Source: Lachnospiraceae bacterium (GTDB lineage: Bacteria; Bacillota; Clostridia; Lachnospirales; Lachnospiraceae). From it: a DNA stretch of 64,000 bases. Each line of letters starts with the position of its first letter. The first letter of the stretch is position 1. A program made the translations under genes and the position numbers. Location of the stretch: contig JAILGE010000008.1 in NCBI GenBank assembly GCA_024697065.1, forward strand, positions 124,001 through 188,000. Direction: 5' to 3'. Shown here one piece after another: positions 33,622 through 43,597 of this stretch. The notes under the pieces were generated by a model. It saw only the letters and a program-made list of their open reading frames with translations. It searched no databases and was not told the DNA's origin.

Positions 33622-34293
33622 TTATTCCTGCAGATTTCTTTTTTCTCTTTCCGATTTGGAAAAGCCGCATCCGCAGTAGTCCTGTCTGTACAGCCCGTAT
33701 TTTTCTGAAAGCTCGATGGATCTTTTATAGCCTTCCTTCTTCTTAAAGTCAGACGGAAGGAAAGCCACCCCGAATCTCTCCCCTGCCTCTTCTCCTATAT
33801 GATTGAGCACCGAAGCATTTTTCAGCGGAGATATGGTAAGTGTGGTGGTGAAACAGTCAAAGTGATTATCTGCGGCAAATCTTGCAGTCTCATACAATCT
33901 CAGTCTGAAACATTTCACACATCTCAAACCGCCTTCGGGTTCCGATTCAAAGCCTTTTACAGCATCGAAAAATTCTTTAGTATCATATTTTCCTTCTACA
34001 AAACCCACAGACAGGGCTGCATCCTCCGAATTCATCACATCTATCAGACGCCTTATCTCATCAGTCCGCTTTCTGTATTCGGCGCCCTCCGTTATATTCG
34101 GATTATAATAAAAATCCGTAATATCAAAATACTGCCTGAGATACTCCAGGCAGTAGCTTGAACACGGTGCGCAACAGCTGTGAAGCAAAAGCTTCGGCCT
34201 TACTCCCGCAGCTGTATTCTTTTTTATGATATCATCAAGCTTCTTTTGAAAATTGTCTTTTGGAAGCTTTAAGATCTCTTCATCCGAAATCAT
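33622..34293 (-). CDS. queH: Epoxyqueuosine reductase QueH
   Basis: A 223-residue protein of the DUF208 family that carries out the last step of queuosine synthesis in many Firmicutes. It reduces epoxyqueuosine in tRNA through an iron-sulfur cluster and a second metal site. The cysteine signatures are all visible: LLHSCCAPCSSYCLEYL near residue 38, GGLRCVKCFRLRL, and YCGCGFSKSE near the end. AAGGAG four bases before the ATG supports the start. It lies eight bases downstream of carB, with no functional link known. Confidence 0.93.
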   Translation of the reverse strand: MISDEEILKLPKDNFQKKLDDIIKKNTAAGVRPKLLLHSCCAPCSSYCLEYLRQYFDITDFYYNPNITEGAEYRKRTDEIRRLIDVMNSEDAALSVGFVEGKYDTKEFFDAVKGFESEPEGGLRCVKCFRLRLYETARFAADNHFDCFTTTLTISPLKNASVLNHIGEEAGERFGVAFLPSDFKKKEGYKRSIELSEKYGLYRQDYCGCGFSKSEREKRNLQE

Positions 34294-34301
34294 CTTTCTC
34301 C

Positions 34302-37300
34302 TTACAGTTTTGTGATATCTACCACGCTCTGTGTCTTATCTCTTTCCTTTGCTTCAAGGCTTGAGAGCAACGCATTTGCTGTATCAAGACTTGTAAGGCA
34401 GTGAATACCGGTCTCAATGGATACTCGTCTTATAAGGAACCCGTCTCTTGATTTATCACGTCCCTGGGTAGGTGTATCGATAACAAGATCGATCTTGTGA
34501 CCAAGGATAAGATCCATTACCGTAGGTGATTCCTGATGGATCTTGTTGACTTTCCTTGCATGTACACCTGCATCATTTAACGCCTTAGCGGTAGATCTGG
34601 TCGCATAGATTATATATCCGAGCTTCTCGAATCTCCTGCCTATCTCGATGGCTTCTCCCTTGTCCGCATCCTTAACGGTAAGGATTATCTGCTTGAATTT
34701 GGGAAGATCTATCCCGGCTCCGATAAATGCTTTATACAAAGCTTCATCAAACGTCTCAGCGATACCGAGAACTTCACCGGTAGACTTCATCTCAGGTCCG
34801 AGACTTATCTCTGCACCGCGGATCTTTTCAAATGAGAATACAGGCATCTTTACCGCAAAATATCCTGCATTCTTTTGAAGCCCGGGCTCATAGCCAAGCT
34901 CTTTGATAGTCTTGCCCAGGATCACCTGTGTAGCCAGTACTACAATGGGAATGCCCGTTACTTTGGATATGTAAGGCACCGTTCTGGAAGATCTCGGATT
35001 AACCTCGATGATATATACATCATCGCCGATGGCGATGAACTGAATATTTAAAAGTCCCTTTACGTGAAGAGCTTTTGCAAGTCTGCCGGAATAATCAACG
35101 ATGGTCTCTCTTACTTTATCTGAGATCGTATGTGCAGGATAAACCGAGATGGAATCGCCGGAATGCACACCGGTCCTCTCCACATGTTCCATTATACCGG
35201 GGATCAGTATGTCTGTTCCGTCGCATACCGCATCAACTTCAAGTTCCTTGCCTTCAAGATACTTATCAACCAGAACAGGATGTTCCTGCGTATAACGGTT
35301 GATAACAGCCATGAATTCCTCTATCTCCTTGTCCGACAGAGCGATCTGCATGCCCTGACCTCCAAGCACGTAGCTGGGACGTACAAGAACAGGATAGCCC
35401 AGCCTGTTTGCCACAGCCTTTGCTTCTTCCGCAGTAAATACCGTCCCGCCTGCTGCTCTGGGTATACCTGTCTTTTCAAGTATCTCATCAAAGAGCTCTC
35501 TGTCTTCAGCCGCATCCACATCCTCAGCCTTGGTGCCGAGTATCTCAACGCCCATCTTCATAAGAGCTTCCGTAAGCTTGATGGCAGTCTGTCCGCCAAA
35601 CTGTACAACCGCTCCGTCCGGATGCTCGATATTTACGATATTTTCCACATCCTCCGGTGTAAGAGGCTCAAAATAAAGCTTATCGGCGATATCAAAGTCA
35701 GTTGATACGGTCTCGGGATTGTTATTGACGATTATGGTCTCCCAGCCTGCTTTTGAAAATGCCCAGGTTGCATGAACGGAACAATAATCGAATTCAACAC
35801 CCTGTCCTATCCTTATAGGCCCCGATCCCAGTACCAGCACCTTCTTCTTCGGAGTACCGTCGGCATTAAGCTCTTTGGCGCTTCCGTCAGATTCATTTAC
35901 GCCGTCAAAGCAGCTGTAATAATACGGTGTTTCGGCATCGAACTCAGCCGCGCAGGTATCAACGGTCTTGAAAGCCGCCGTGATTCCGTAAGCTGTCCTG
36001 AAGCGCTTAATTTCACTTTCAGTCTTACCGGTGAGTCTTGCGATGACATTATCCGGGAATTCCATGCGTTTTGCTTCACGCATGAGTTCCTCGGTCATGG
36101 GCTCATTCTCAAGCTTCTCTTCCATCTCGGTGATGAGAGCGATCTTATCGATGAACCATTCATCGATCATAGTGATCTCGTGGATAGTCTTTTGTGCGAT
36201 CCCGCGTCTTAAAGCCTCCGCAACCGCCCAGATACGCTGATCGTCCACGGTTTCCAGCTTTTCAAAAAGCTCTTCTCCGGTAAGTCCCGAGAAATCATAG
36301 CTTCTGAGACAATCAACATGCTGCTCCAAAGAACGGATCGCTTTCATGAGTGCACCTTCGAAATTGGTGCATATGCTCATTACCTCACCCGTAGCCTTCA
36401 TCTGTGTTGTAAGAGTACGCTTTGCCGTAATGAATTTATCAAAGGGAAGTCTCGGGATCTTAACAACGCAATAGTCGAGAGCCGGTTCAAATGAAGCATA
36501 TGTCTTGCCTGTGACCGCATTCTTTATCTCATCAAGTGTATATCCCAATGCGATCTTGGCTGCAACCTTTGCGATAGGATATCCGGTTGCTTTGGATGCA
36601 AGCGCCGACGATCTGCTCACACGTGGATTAACTTCGATAACACAATACTCAAAGCTTGTGGGATGAAGCGCAAATTGGACATTACATCCGCCGGTGATAC
36701 CCAGTGTTGAAATGATCTTTAAAGCAGATGTTCTGAGCATCTGATATTCTTTATCGGAAAGCGTCTGGGATGGAGCCACGACGATGGAGTCTCCTGTATG
36801 AACTCCGACAGGATCGATGTTTTCCATATTGCAGACGGTGATAACATTTCCCGCGCCGTCACGCATAACTTCATATTCGATCTCTTTCCATCCTGAGATA
36901 CAGCGTTCCACAAGAACTTCTCCTACTCTGGAGAGTCTCAATCCGTTGGCAAGGATATCATCAAGTTCTGTCTGATTGTGGGCTATACCGCCGCCACTTC
37001 CCCCCAGTGTATAAGCAGGACGAAGTACCACGGGATATCCGATCTTTCTGGCAAAGGCTTCTCCGTCTTCAACAGACCTTACTACTTCCGAAGGAGCACA
37101 GGGCTCACCTATGGATTCCATGGTATCCTTGAAGGCCTGTCTGTCTTCAGCTTTGAATATCGTCTCTGCGCTGGCACCAAGAAGCTTTACATTATGGGAA
37201 GCTAAAAATCCTGATTCCTCCAACTCCATTCCGAGGTTGAGACCTGCCTGTCCGCCCATATTGGGAAGAATACTGTCAGGCTTTTCAACTTCTATGATAT

Positions 37301-37526
37301 GTTCGAGAGTCTTTACCGTTAACGGTTCAATATAAACATGATCGGCTATGTCACCATCAGTCATTATGGTCGCGGGATTGGAGTTGATAAGTACTACTTC
37401 AACGCCTTCCTCTTTTAACGATCTGCAGGCCTGTGTACCTGCATAATCGAACTCTGCCGCCTGACCGATAACGATCGGTCCCGATCCAATAACAAGAACT
37501 TTTTTTACATTAGGGTTCTTCGGCAT
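34302..37526 (-). CDS. carB: Carbamoyl-phosphate synthase large subunit
   Basis: A full 1074-residue large subunit that makes carbamoyl phosphate for pyrimidine and arginine synthesis. The two homologous ATP-grasp halves start at VLVIGSGPIVIGQAAEFDYAG and, after about residue 560, VLVLGSGPIRIGQGVEFDYCSVHA. The allosteric MGS-like domain is at the C-terminus (about 935 on, with YATRSTAKALNDAGVHARKV). Located downstream of carA in the functional order. No PyrR binding loop was recognised upstream. Confidence 0.98.
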   Translation of the reverse strand: MPKNPNVKKVLVIGSGPIVIGQAAEFDYAGTQACRSLKEEGVEVVLINSNPATIMTDGDIADHVYIEPLTVKTLEHIIEVEKPDSILPNMGGQAGLNLGMELEESGFLASHNVKLLGASAETIFKAEDRQAFKDTMESIGEPCAPSEVVRSVEDGEAFARKIGYPVVLRPAYTLGGSGGGIAHNQTELDDILANGLRLSRVGEVLVERCISGWKEIEYEVMRDGAGNVITVCNMENIDPVGVHTGDSIVVAPSQTLSDKEYQMLRTSALKIISTLGITGGCNVQFALHPTSFEYCVIEVNPRVSRSSALASKATGYPIAKVAAKIALGYTLDEIKNAVTGKTYASFEPALDYCVVKIPRLPFDKFITAKRTLTTQMKATGEVMSICTNFEGALMKAIRSLEQHVDCLRSYDFSGLTGEELFEKLETVDDQRIWAVAEALRRGIAQKTIHEITMIDEWFIDKIALITEMEEKLENEPMTEELMREAKRMEFPDNVIARLTGKTESEIKRFRTAYGITAAFKTVDTCAAEFDAETPYYYSCFDGVNESDGSAKELNADGTPKKKVLVLGSGPIRIGQGVEFDYCSVHATWAFSKAGWETIIVNNNPETVSTDFDIADKLYFEPLTPEDVENIVNIEHPDGAVVQFGGQTAIKLTEALMKMGVEILGTKAEDVDAAEDRELFDEILEKTGIPRAAGGTVFTAEEAKAVANRLGYPVLVRPSYVLGGQGMQIALSDKEIEEFMAVINRYTQEHPVLVDKYLEGKELEVDAVCDGTDILIPGIMEHVERTGVHSGDSISVYPAHTISDKVRETIVDYSGRLAKALHVKGLLNIQFIAIGDDVYIIEVNPRSSRTVPYISKVTGIPIVVLATQVILGKTIKELGYEPGLQKNAGYFAVKMPVFSFEKIRGAEISLGPEMKSTGEVLGIAETFDEALYKAFIGAGIDLPKFKQIILTVKDADKGEAIEIGRRFEKLGYIIYATRSTAKALNDAGVHARKVNKIHQESPTVMDLILGHKIDLVIDTPTQGRDKSRDGFLIRRVSIETGIHCLTSLDTANALLSSLEAKERDKTQSVVDITKL

Positions 37527-37565
37527 CTCTTTTCCCTCTTTAACCTTCTCGATTTATATAATGAT

Positions 37566-37594
37566 GTCAGGGTCAAAATAACTTTTGCCCTGAC
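37566..37594 (-). other. Intercistronic hairpin between carA and carB
   Basis: Stem gtcaggg/ccctgac continues, after a one-base bulge, into caaaa/ttttg with loop taac. No T-run follows on the minus strand, so it is not a clear terminator; it may tune the ratio of the two subunits. Confidence 0.55.
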
Positions 37595-37622
37595 TAAATT
37601 AACAGCGATCTTTTCTTTATCA

Positions 37623-38822
37623 TCAAGCGCTCTGACGCTTCTTGTCTCCCGATGCGCTCTTCATCATCTCAATGAACCTGTCAAAGAGATAACCCGAATC
37701 CTGTGGACCGGGGCAGCTCTCCGGATGGAACTGAACCGTAAATATATTCTTACCGGTATAGATCAGCCCTTCATTGGTACCGTCATTGACATTAACAAAA
37801 GCAGGCTCAGCCACCTTCGGATCAAGGCTTGCCATATCCACGACATAACCGTGATTCTGAGATGATATATATACCTTTCCTGTTGCAAGATCCTTAACAG
37901 GATGGTTTCCACCTCTGTGGCCGTATTTAAGCTTGAATGTGTCGGCTCCCGTTGCAAGAGCCATAAGCTGGTGTCCCAGACATATAGAGAATACCGGAAC
38001 GTTGCTGTCGTAGATCTTCTTAATCTCTTTGATTATCTCTCTGCATTCCTTGGGATCTCCGGGGCCGTTGGAAAGCATGATGCCGTCAGGGTTGTCCGCA
38101 AGCATCTCTTCTGCCGATGTTGTTGCCGGGTAGACAGTAACGTCAACGCCGCGCATGGCCAGACTTCTTACAATATTATTCTTAAGTCCGAGATCAAGAA
38201 GCGCCACCTTAAGTCCGCTTCCGTTTAATTCATAAACATAGGAAGGGCTCTTCTCGTGAGCTCCCGTATAAACCGCAGAGCCTGCAACAGGGCCGTTATC
38301 CTCAAGGGTCTTTGCACCGGGAACAGTGTATTTCTCTTTACAGGTTACTCTTTCAACAACATTTCCCGTTGTGTAAGCCTTAAGCTTCCCGAGAAGCTCT
38401 TCTTTTTCTTTGCCCTCATACTCCCTGGTGGTGATGCAGCCGTTCATGGTTCCCTTTTCACGGAGTATCTTTGTAAGGGCTCTTGTATCGATACCTGCAA
38501 TACCGGGAATATCATACTTAAGAAGAAAGTCCTGAATGGTCATGTCCGCCCTGAAATTCGAAGGCCTCCTTGACAATTCACGGACTATAAATCCATCCGG
38601 CCATATTCTGACCGATTCCATATCTTCAGTTATTATCCCGTAATTACCGATAATGGGATATGTCATACAGACAGCCTGTCCTGCATAGGACGGATCAGTC
38701 AGAACTTCCGGATACCCGGCCATTGATGTGTTAAAAACTATTTCGCTAATGGTCTCCTTTTTTGCTCCGATATGAGTGCCGGCGAAGACCGTGCCGTCCT
38801 CAAGGATCAGATATGCTTTCAT
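37623..38822 (-). CDS. carA: Carbamoyl-phosphate synthase small subunit
   Basis: Glutamine amidotransferase subunit that passes ammonia to CarB. The N-terminal CPSase_sm_chain domain (MKAYLILEDGTVFAG) is followed by a class I glutaminase. The nucleophile Cys is in FSICLGHQLMALA and the His-Glu pair is in TVQFHPESCPGP. I chose the ATG at 38822 because GGAGG lies five bases before it; further upstream codons give a 20-residue extension without homology. The product is then about 399 residues, including a basic tail (SASGDKKRQSA). Confidence 0.97.
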   Translation of the reverse strand: MKAYLILEDGTVFAGTHIGAKKETISEIVFNTSMAGYPEVLTDPSYAGQAVCMTYPIIGNYGIITEDMESVRIWPDGFIVRELSRRPSNFRADMTIQDFLLKYDIPGIAGIDTRALTKILREKGTMNGCITTREYEGKEKEELLGKLKAYTTGNVVERVTCKEKYTVPGAKTLEDNGPVAGSAVYTGAHEKSPSYVYELNGSGLKVALLDLGLKNNIVRSLAMRGVDVTVYPATTSAEEMLADNPDGIMLSNGPGDPKECREIIKEIKKIYDSNVPVFSICLGHQLMALATGADTFKLKYGHRGGNHPVKDLATGKVYISSQNHGYVVDMASLDPKVAEPAFVNVNDGTNEGLIYTGKNIFTVQFHPESCPGPQDSGYLFDRFIEMMKSASGDKKRQSA

Positions 38823-38909
38823 AATTCCTCCATTTTTTATCGTAGGGAATTTTAGCACAAGCCAAGTTGGCATACAAGACATCCTGAAATATTAAAAGCT
38901 TATCGTCCG

Positions 38910-41609
38910 TTATAGCGCACGTCTGAATCTTATTTTCTTTACAAGTCCCTGTCCGGTCCTGTATTCGGACTCAGTGAATATATCGGGAGCAAACGCAGCC
39001 TTTTCCAGCAGCTTCATAAGCCTATCAGCTTCTTCTTTATTTATTCCGGGTGCTTTATATCTCACCGCATGTTTCTTTTTCTTTCCGGCCTCTTCTTCAT
39101 CCTCATCGATCTGATCCAGCGAAGAAGCCACTCCCGCAGAGATCCATGTGACAATAAAATCTCTCACCTCTCTGAGCGTCGGATATCGTCCCTCTATAAG
39201 CCCCTTCCTGTAAAGTCCGGCGGGTATGTTTCTGTATATCTCCAGCATAGCCTCAGAGTATTTATTTTCTCTTATAAGTCGTCTTACACGCATCTTCTTC
39301 TTAACGATCTTGTAAAGAGCCGATCCGATCACAACAAGAACAACGATCCCCAGTGTCCAGATAAAAGGACCTGCAAGAAAGTCTATGGAGTTGAAGAATG
39401 CTTTTAATTTGCCTGATGCAGAATCGCTTCCGTCACCGGGATCTGTCATTTCCCCGTTATCCCCTGCCGCATCTGCAGCATTTCTCGAAGTCCTGAAGAT
39501 CAGACCCGAGAAGAGATTGTACAGGCTAAGCTGAGACTGGGTGAGTTCATCTTCATCCGAAGGCGGAGTCACCTCGTAAGGGACCCAGCCGTAGCCGTCC
39601 AGCCATATCTCTATCCATGCATGAGCGGCTGCATCAGGCAGTTCTACCTCAACAACGCCTGCATTCTCATATTTCTCACCGCCTATCTGCCAGTCGGCAA
39701 CGTCGCCTTCCACACCGTTACTGTCCTGAACATTCGTAAATGTGATCGCATAGCCTTCCGTATATCTGGCAGGTATACCCAGATATCTTAAGAGCAATAC
39801 GGACGATGAGGCAAAGTGAGCACAATACCCTCTCTTCTGGGTAGTCAGGAAATACTCCACCACATCCCTGTCCCAGGGCGTAGTACCCGGTGACATGGTA
39901 TATTGGAAATCACTCCTGAATTCCTTGGCGATATCGGCAGCTGCGGAAACACGTGCCATCTGGGATTCCTTAAACAATCCCTCATCCCCGGCATCGAAGG
40001 TCCCCTGTCCGTATTTTTTTCTGTCAAAAGTGATATCATTCTCGTCACAGAAATCCGAAAGCACCTCTTCAAGATAATCCGGGTACTGGAGAAAATTCTC
40101 ATAGACGAACTCTTCATACTCTTCTGTGATGTTGGGATTGATCTCTTCGTGAACCTCAAGTTCATATGGCTCAAACAGGACTTCATAATTCTCCTTCATC
40201 ACTTCACCGCCGGCAAAGGATCTGAGTGTTTTTTCATCATCCAGCAGGTCAAATATGCCATCATAATTCTTTCTGGCATATTTGGTCACCGCTTCGGGGA
40301 TACCCTTGCGTTCCTCAGGCTTATCGGTTCCCGTATAGAACCCGTGATAAGGCTTGTAATCATAGTAGGTATCGGCATCGATGATACCGAGCCACATTTT
40401 TGCATAATGATCCGATACGGGCATTGCCGGTTCGTTCATAACAGGCTTATCGGGGATGATGGGTGAAAAAGTATTATCACTGTAATACACACCCGTATAT
40501 CCCTTAAGATAAACAGTCCCCGAAGTATAAGGTACAAATCTTGCGATGATATCTGTCTGGAAGTCCGGATTGACATTTCCTATACCGCCGAGCTTTCCTT
40601 TTGCAAGTCCGCCCGTGGCATGATAACGGTTAAGGATAGAATTCAGGCTTCCCTGAACGGCGATCTTTACAAAATCATCCGTGGTATCCTTAACGCGGTT
40701 CGATATGTATTTTCCATTGATGTTTGAAGAAAACAGTCCTCCTGTCACAAGAAGGAATACCGTTGAAAGCACAATGCTGTAAACAGTGATCAAAAGCATT
40801 CCGTTGCTGCTGGCAAGATAAACATGCTTATGTTTTACCTTCTTTTCTCCCTTTCCGCTTCTGCTCCTGTCAAACTCCTCTCCCTTCGGATGACGGTACG
40901 GGAGTCCGAAATGCCCGGAGTATCTGAGCAGTGCTACAGAAATATAAACCGCAAGGAGCATTATCAGATACTGAATGGGCGGAACTATATCTATGTAGAA
41001 AGCAGCCTGCAGCGGGAAAAAAGTGAGCATGAATGTTATGGGCAGATTCATATATCCGGATATGGATATATTTAAGAGTATCGAAAAGAACCAGCCCATG
41101 AATATCATGGCTACGGTTACAGTCATGAATCTGTCAGTGATGATCTCAGTTGCCTGTCTTACGGAAACCATTCCGAAGTAATCAGAATACCTGTTGTACA
41201 GCTCGTTCATAAAAGCCTGATAACCGGAATTGATATACCAGTATCCTCTGACGGAGTAAGCCACAAATCCCACAAAAACCACGATATAACCCAGGTAAAA
41301 TGTAACCTTGTTGAAATAAAGGAATGCCGAAAAAAACGCCAGCACAAAAAGAGCGGATACCACCAAAGGCACCGAATATCTCATTCCGAAGGAAGATGCG
41401 AGCGCTCCCACCATTCCGTAAGATGCGAGGAAAATCAGCACTGCTCTTATGAAGCAGAGAAAGAATCTGTTCTGCGCCCTGTCGGTATGGATATCCGCGA
41501 CGGCAACACCAAAACGCTCAAGATCCTTTTCTCTTGCGGTCAGCTCTTTCCTGCGTTCTTTGGTCTGACGCTTGTCAGGCTTTTTTTCCGAAAAAAGATT
41601 TATCTTCAT
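38910..41609 (-). CDS. Membrane transglutaminase-like protein (TgpA/DUF3488 type)
   Basis: An 899-residue protein. About eight hydrophobic segments occupy residues 60-290. A large extracytoplasmic region (about 310-745) includes a transglutaminase core: the catalytic Cys in KRGYCAHFASSSVLLLRYLGIPARY, His in AAHAWIEIW, and Asp in the following WLDGYGW region. A last helix near 765 is followed by a basic DUF4129-like cytoplasmic tail (RRLIRENKYSEAMLEIYRNI). Related proteins act on the cell surface, often encoded beside MoxR and DUF58 genes as here. Substrate unknown. It follows the DUF58 gene with a two-base gap. Confidence 0.9.
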   Translation of the reverse strand: MKINLFSEKKPDKRQTKERRKELTAREKDLERFGVAVADIHTDRAQNRFFLCFIRAVLIFLASYGMVGALASSFGMRYSVPLVVSALFVLAFFSAFLYFNKVTFYLGYIVVFVGFVAYSVRGYWYINSGYQAFMNELYNRYSDYFGMVSVRQATEIITDRFMTVTVAMIFMGWFFSILLNISISGYMNLPITFMLTFFPLQAAFYIDIVPPIQYLIMLLAVYISVALLRYSGHFGLPYRHPKGEEFDRSRSGKGEKKVKHKHVYLASSNGMLLITVYSIVLSTVFLLVTGGLFSSNINGKYISNRVKDTTDDFVKIAVQGSLNSILNRYHATGGLAKGKLGGIGNVNPDFQTDIIARFVPYTSGTVYLKGYTGVYYSDNTFSPIIPDKPVMNEPAMPVSDHYAKMWLGIIDADTYYDYKPYHGFYTGTDKPEERKGIPEAVTKYARKNYDGIFDLLDDEKTLRSFAGGEVMKENYEVLFEPYELEVHEEINPNITEEYEEFVYENFLQYPDYLEEVLSDFCDENDITFDRKKYGQGTFDAGDEGLFKESQMARVSAAADIAKEFRSDFQYTMSPGTTPWDRDVVEYFLTTQKRGYCAHFASSSVLLLRYLGIPARYTEGYAITFTNVQDSNGVEGDVADWQIGGEKYENAGVVEVELPDAAAHAWIEIWLDGYGWVPYEVTPPSDEDELTQSQLSLYNLFSGLIFRTSRNAADAAGDNGEMTDPGDGSDSASGKLKAFFNSIDFLAGPFIWTLGIVVLVVIGSALYKIVKKKMRVRRLIRENKYSEAMLEIYRNIPAGLYRKGLIEGRYPTLREVRDFIVTWISAGVASSLDQIDEDEEEAGKKKKHAVRYKAPGINKEEADRLMKLLEKAAFAPDIFTESEYRTGQGLVKKIRFRRAL

Positions 41610-41611
41610 CC

Positions 41612-42646
41612 TTAATACTGTTCCACTGTAACAGGAGTAACAATAACACCCTTTCGTATCCTGATCACTCCGTACATATCCGGATACTGTTTTTCAAACC
41701 TCTCATATATTCCGGAACTCTCTCCGCTTTTTAAGCCGCCATACATGGTATAGATCTTGAAAAGAACGGTAAGAAGTTCCTCTTCCTCGGTAACTACGCA
41801 GATCTCTACGCTGCCGGTCTCCGGGTCGGTCAAAGCCACCCGGAAGGTCTCCTTTTGCTTTATCAGATATCTTCCCAGTGCGTATATATTCTCAAGGTCA
41901 TCCTTGAAAAAATCTCTCTCCATCTCAGGCAGGATCAGATAATATAATTCCTTTGATCTCTCATATTCTTTGACCAGGATATCCTCTGCCTTGGCGGACT
42001 GTTTCCAGTGTATATCCCGCAGTCTGTCGCCCACCCGGTATTCTCTTATCTGCTTTATATCCGTTGTGAGTTCTCCCTCTCCTGACTGGACGCTGTCTTC
42101 CGTTTCCACAACTGCCTTGGAAAGTCTGAGAGCAGGAAGCTCACGTTCCGCGGGAAGTACCGGGATCTCCGCATAATCCTTGTATGGCATTGTGAATGTG
42201 CATATATGAAGGAAATCCGTTACCGATAATGAGCTGAACCTGATGCGGATAAGTCCTGCCTGGGCCGTATCCAAAGGCAGAACGACTGTGGTATCCTTCT
42301 TTGCCTCCGCAGCTATGGTAAGCTCGTTGGAAAAACTCTCATACAGGGAATTACCAAGAGTGAAATTCAGTCTGCAATTAAGCATGGGCAGAAAGGAAGG
42401 ATTGGAAAGCATGATCTTCAGTTCGATCTGCTTTCCGACAGGATAATGCCCCTCGGGTCTTATAAGACTTACACTCAGTCGCTCAGCTGTTTTGGCTGTG
42501 GCAAAGACCGAAAGCGGTATTATCATGAATATGAGAAGTAAAAGCACTACCAGCAGAGACTGTCTGTAAAAGAGCGTTCCCAACATGAATAGTGCAAGTA
42601 CAATGATATAGCCGATTATATATAAGATATGATATTTTCTTTGCAT
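41612..42646 (-). CDS. DUF58 domain protein
   Basis: A 344-residue protein with two N-terminal membrane helices (about 7-50). A beta-rich middle follows, then the DUF58 signature REYRVGDRLRDIHWKQSAKAEDILVKEYE (about 200-230), which resembles a von Willebrand A-type fold. DUF58 proteins are regularly co-encoded with MoxR AAA ATPases and transglutaminase-like proteins, as here. They are thought to be chaperone substrates or partners in envelope assembly. It starts six bases after the MoxR stop. Exact role unknown. Confidence 0.88.
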   Translation of the reverse strand: MQRKYHILYIIGYIIVLALFMLGTLFYRQSLLVVLLLLIFMIIPLSVFATAKTAERLSVSLIRPEGHYPVGKQIELKIMLSNPSFLPMLNCRLNFTLGNSLYESFSNELTIAAEAKKDTTVVLPLDTAQAGLIRIRFSSLSVTDFLHICTFTMPYKDYAEIPVLPAERELPALRLSKAVVETEDSVQSGEGELTTDIKQIREYRVGDRLRDIHWKQSAKAEDILVKEYERSKELYYLILPEMERDFFKDDLENIYALGRYLIKQKETFRVALTDPETGSVEICVVTEEEELLTVLFKIYTMYGGLKSGESSGIYERFEKQYPDMYGVIRIRKGVIVTPVTVEQY

Positions 42647-42652
42647 TTGTAC

Positions 42653-43597
42653 TCAGTTGATCTTAGGTATCTCAACCTGTCCAAGTACACGGTTGAGGGC
42701 TTCCGTTACGCTTATTCCCGATGCCTTAGCCTGACCACCGAGTCTTACTCTGTGTCCAGCCACCGCATGCCAGATATCATGGATATCTTCAGGCAACACA
42801 TATCCTCTGCCCTGAACATATGCATGAGCCTTGGCCATCTTAAGGAGCGCAATGCTTCCTCTGGGTGAAAGACCGAGTGCGAAATATTGAGGATCCCTCG
42901 TCATCTCTGTCAGCTTCACAATATATTCGTATATGCTGTCATCCACAAACAGAGCCTTAACCTCTGCCTGCATGGAAAGGATCATTCCCGTATCCGCAAC
43001 AGCTCTGACATTATTCATATCATTGGCGGAGTCACCCTTAAGGACAGCTACCGCATTTTCGAAATCAGGATACCCCATACTGAGACATATCATAAATCTG
43101 TCCAGCTGCGACTCGGGAAGCTTCTGTGTTCCCGACGATCCGAAGGGATTCTCCGTAGCAAGTACAAAGAAAGGTTCCGGCATAAGCCTTGTAACGCCTT
43201 CAACCGTAGCATGTCTCTCTTCCATGGCTTCCAAAAGCGCAGACTGGGTCTTGGGTGATGTACGGTTGATCTCATCAGCTAAGAACAGGTTGGTATAAAT
43301 GCTGCCCGGCTGGAATCTGAACTGACCGCTCGCTTTATCATACATATTAAATCCGATCAGGTCTCCCGGCATAACATCCGGTGTAAACTGTACTCGTCTG
43401 TATGCCAACGAAAGTGCTCTGGATATGCTTACCGCAAGAGTTGTCTTACCTACTCCCGGTATATCTTCAAGGAGAACATGTCCTCCCGCAAGTATCGCGC
43501 ATAATGTTAATTTTATAACTCCATCTTTTCCGTGAATAACTTTTCTGACTTCATCGATTATCAAGTCCGGTGTACTGGCCAATTTACTATCCCTCAC
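42653..43597 (-). CDS. MoxR-family AAA+ ATPase
   Basis: A 314-residue AAA+ ATPase. Walker A is IPGVGKTTLA, Walker B with the following conserved NRTSPK is FLADEINRTSPKTQSALLEAMEE, sensor 1 is FVLATENPFGSSGTQKLPE, and the C-terminal lid includes LGLSPRGSIALLKMAKAHA. MoxR ATPases act as chaperones that assemble or activate VWA-type and envelope proteins. The start shown is GTG at 43597, overlapping the GGDEF-EAL stop by 11 bases; a TTG at 43582, seven bases after AGGG, is an alternative. Confidence 0.94.
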   Translation of the reverse strand: MRDSKLASTPDLIIDEVRKVIHGKDGVIKLTLCAILAGGHVLLEDIPGVGKTTLAVSISRALSLAYRRVQFTPDVMPGDLIGFNMYDKASGQFRFQPGSIYTNLFLADEINRTSPKTQSALLEAMEERHATVEGVTRLMPEPFFVLATENPFGSSGTQKLPESQLDRFMICLSMGYPDFENAVAVLKGDSANDMNNVRAVADTGMILSMQAEVKALFVDDSIYEYIVKLTEMTRDPQYFALGLSPRGSIALLKMAKAHAYVQGRGYVLPEDIHDIWHAVAGHRVRLGGQAKASGISVTEALNRVLGQVEIPKIN

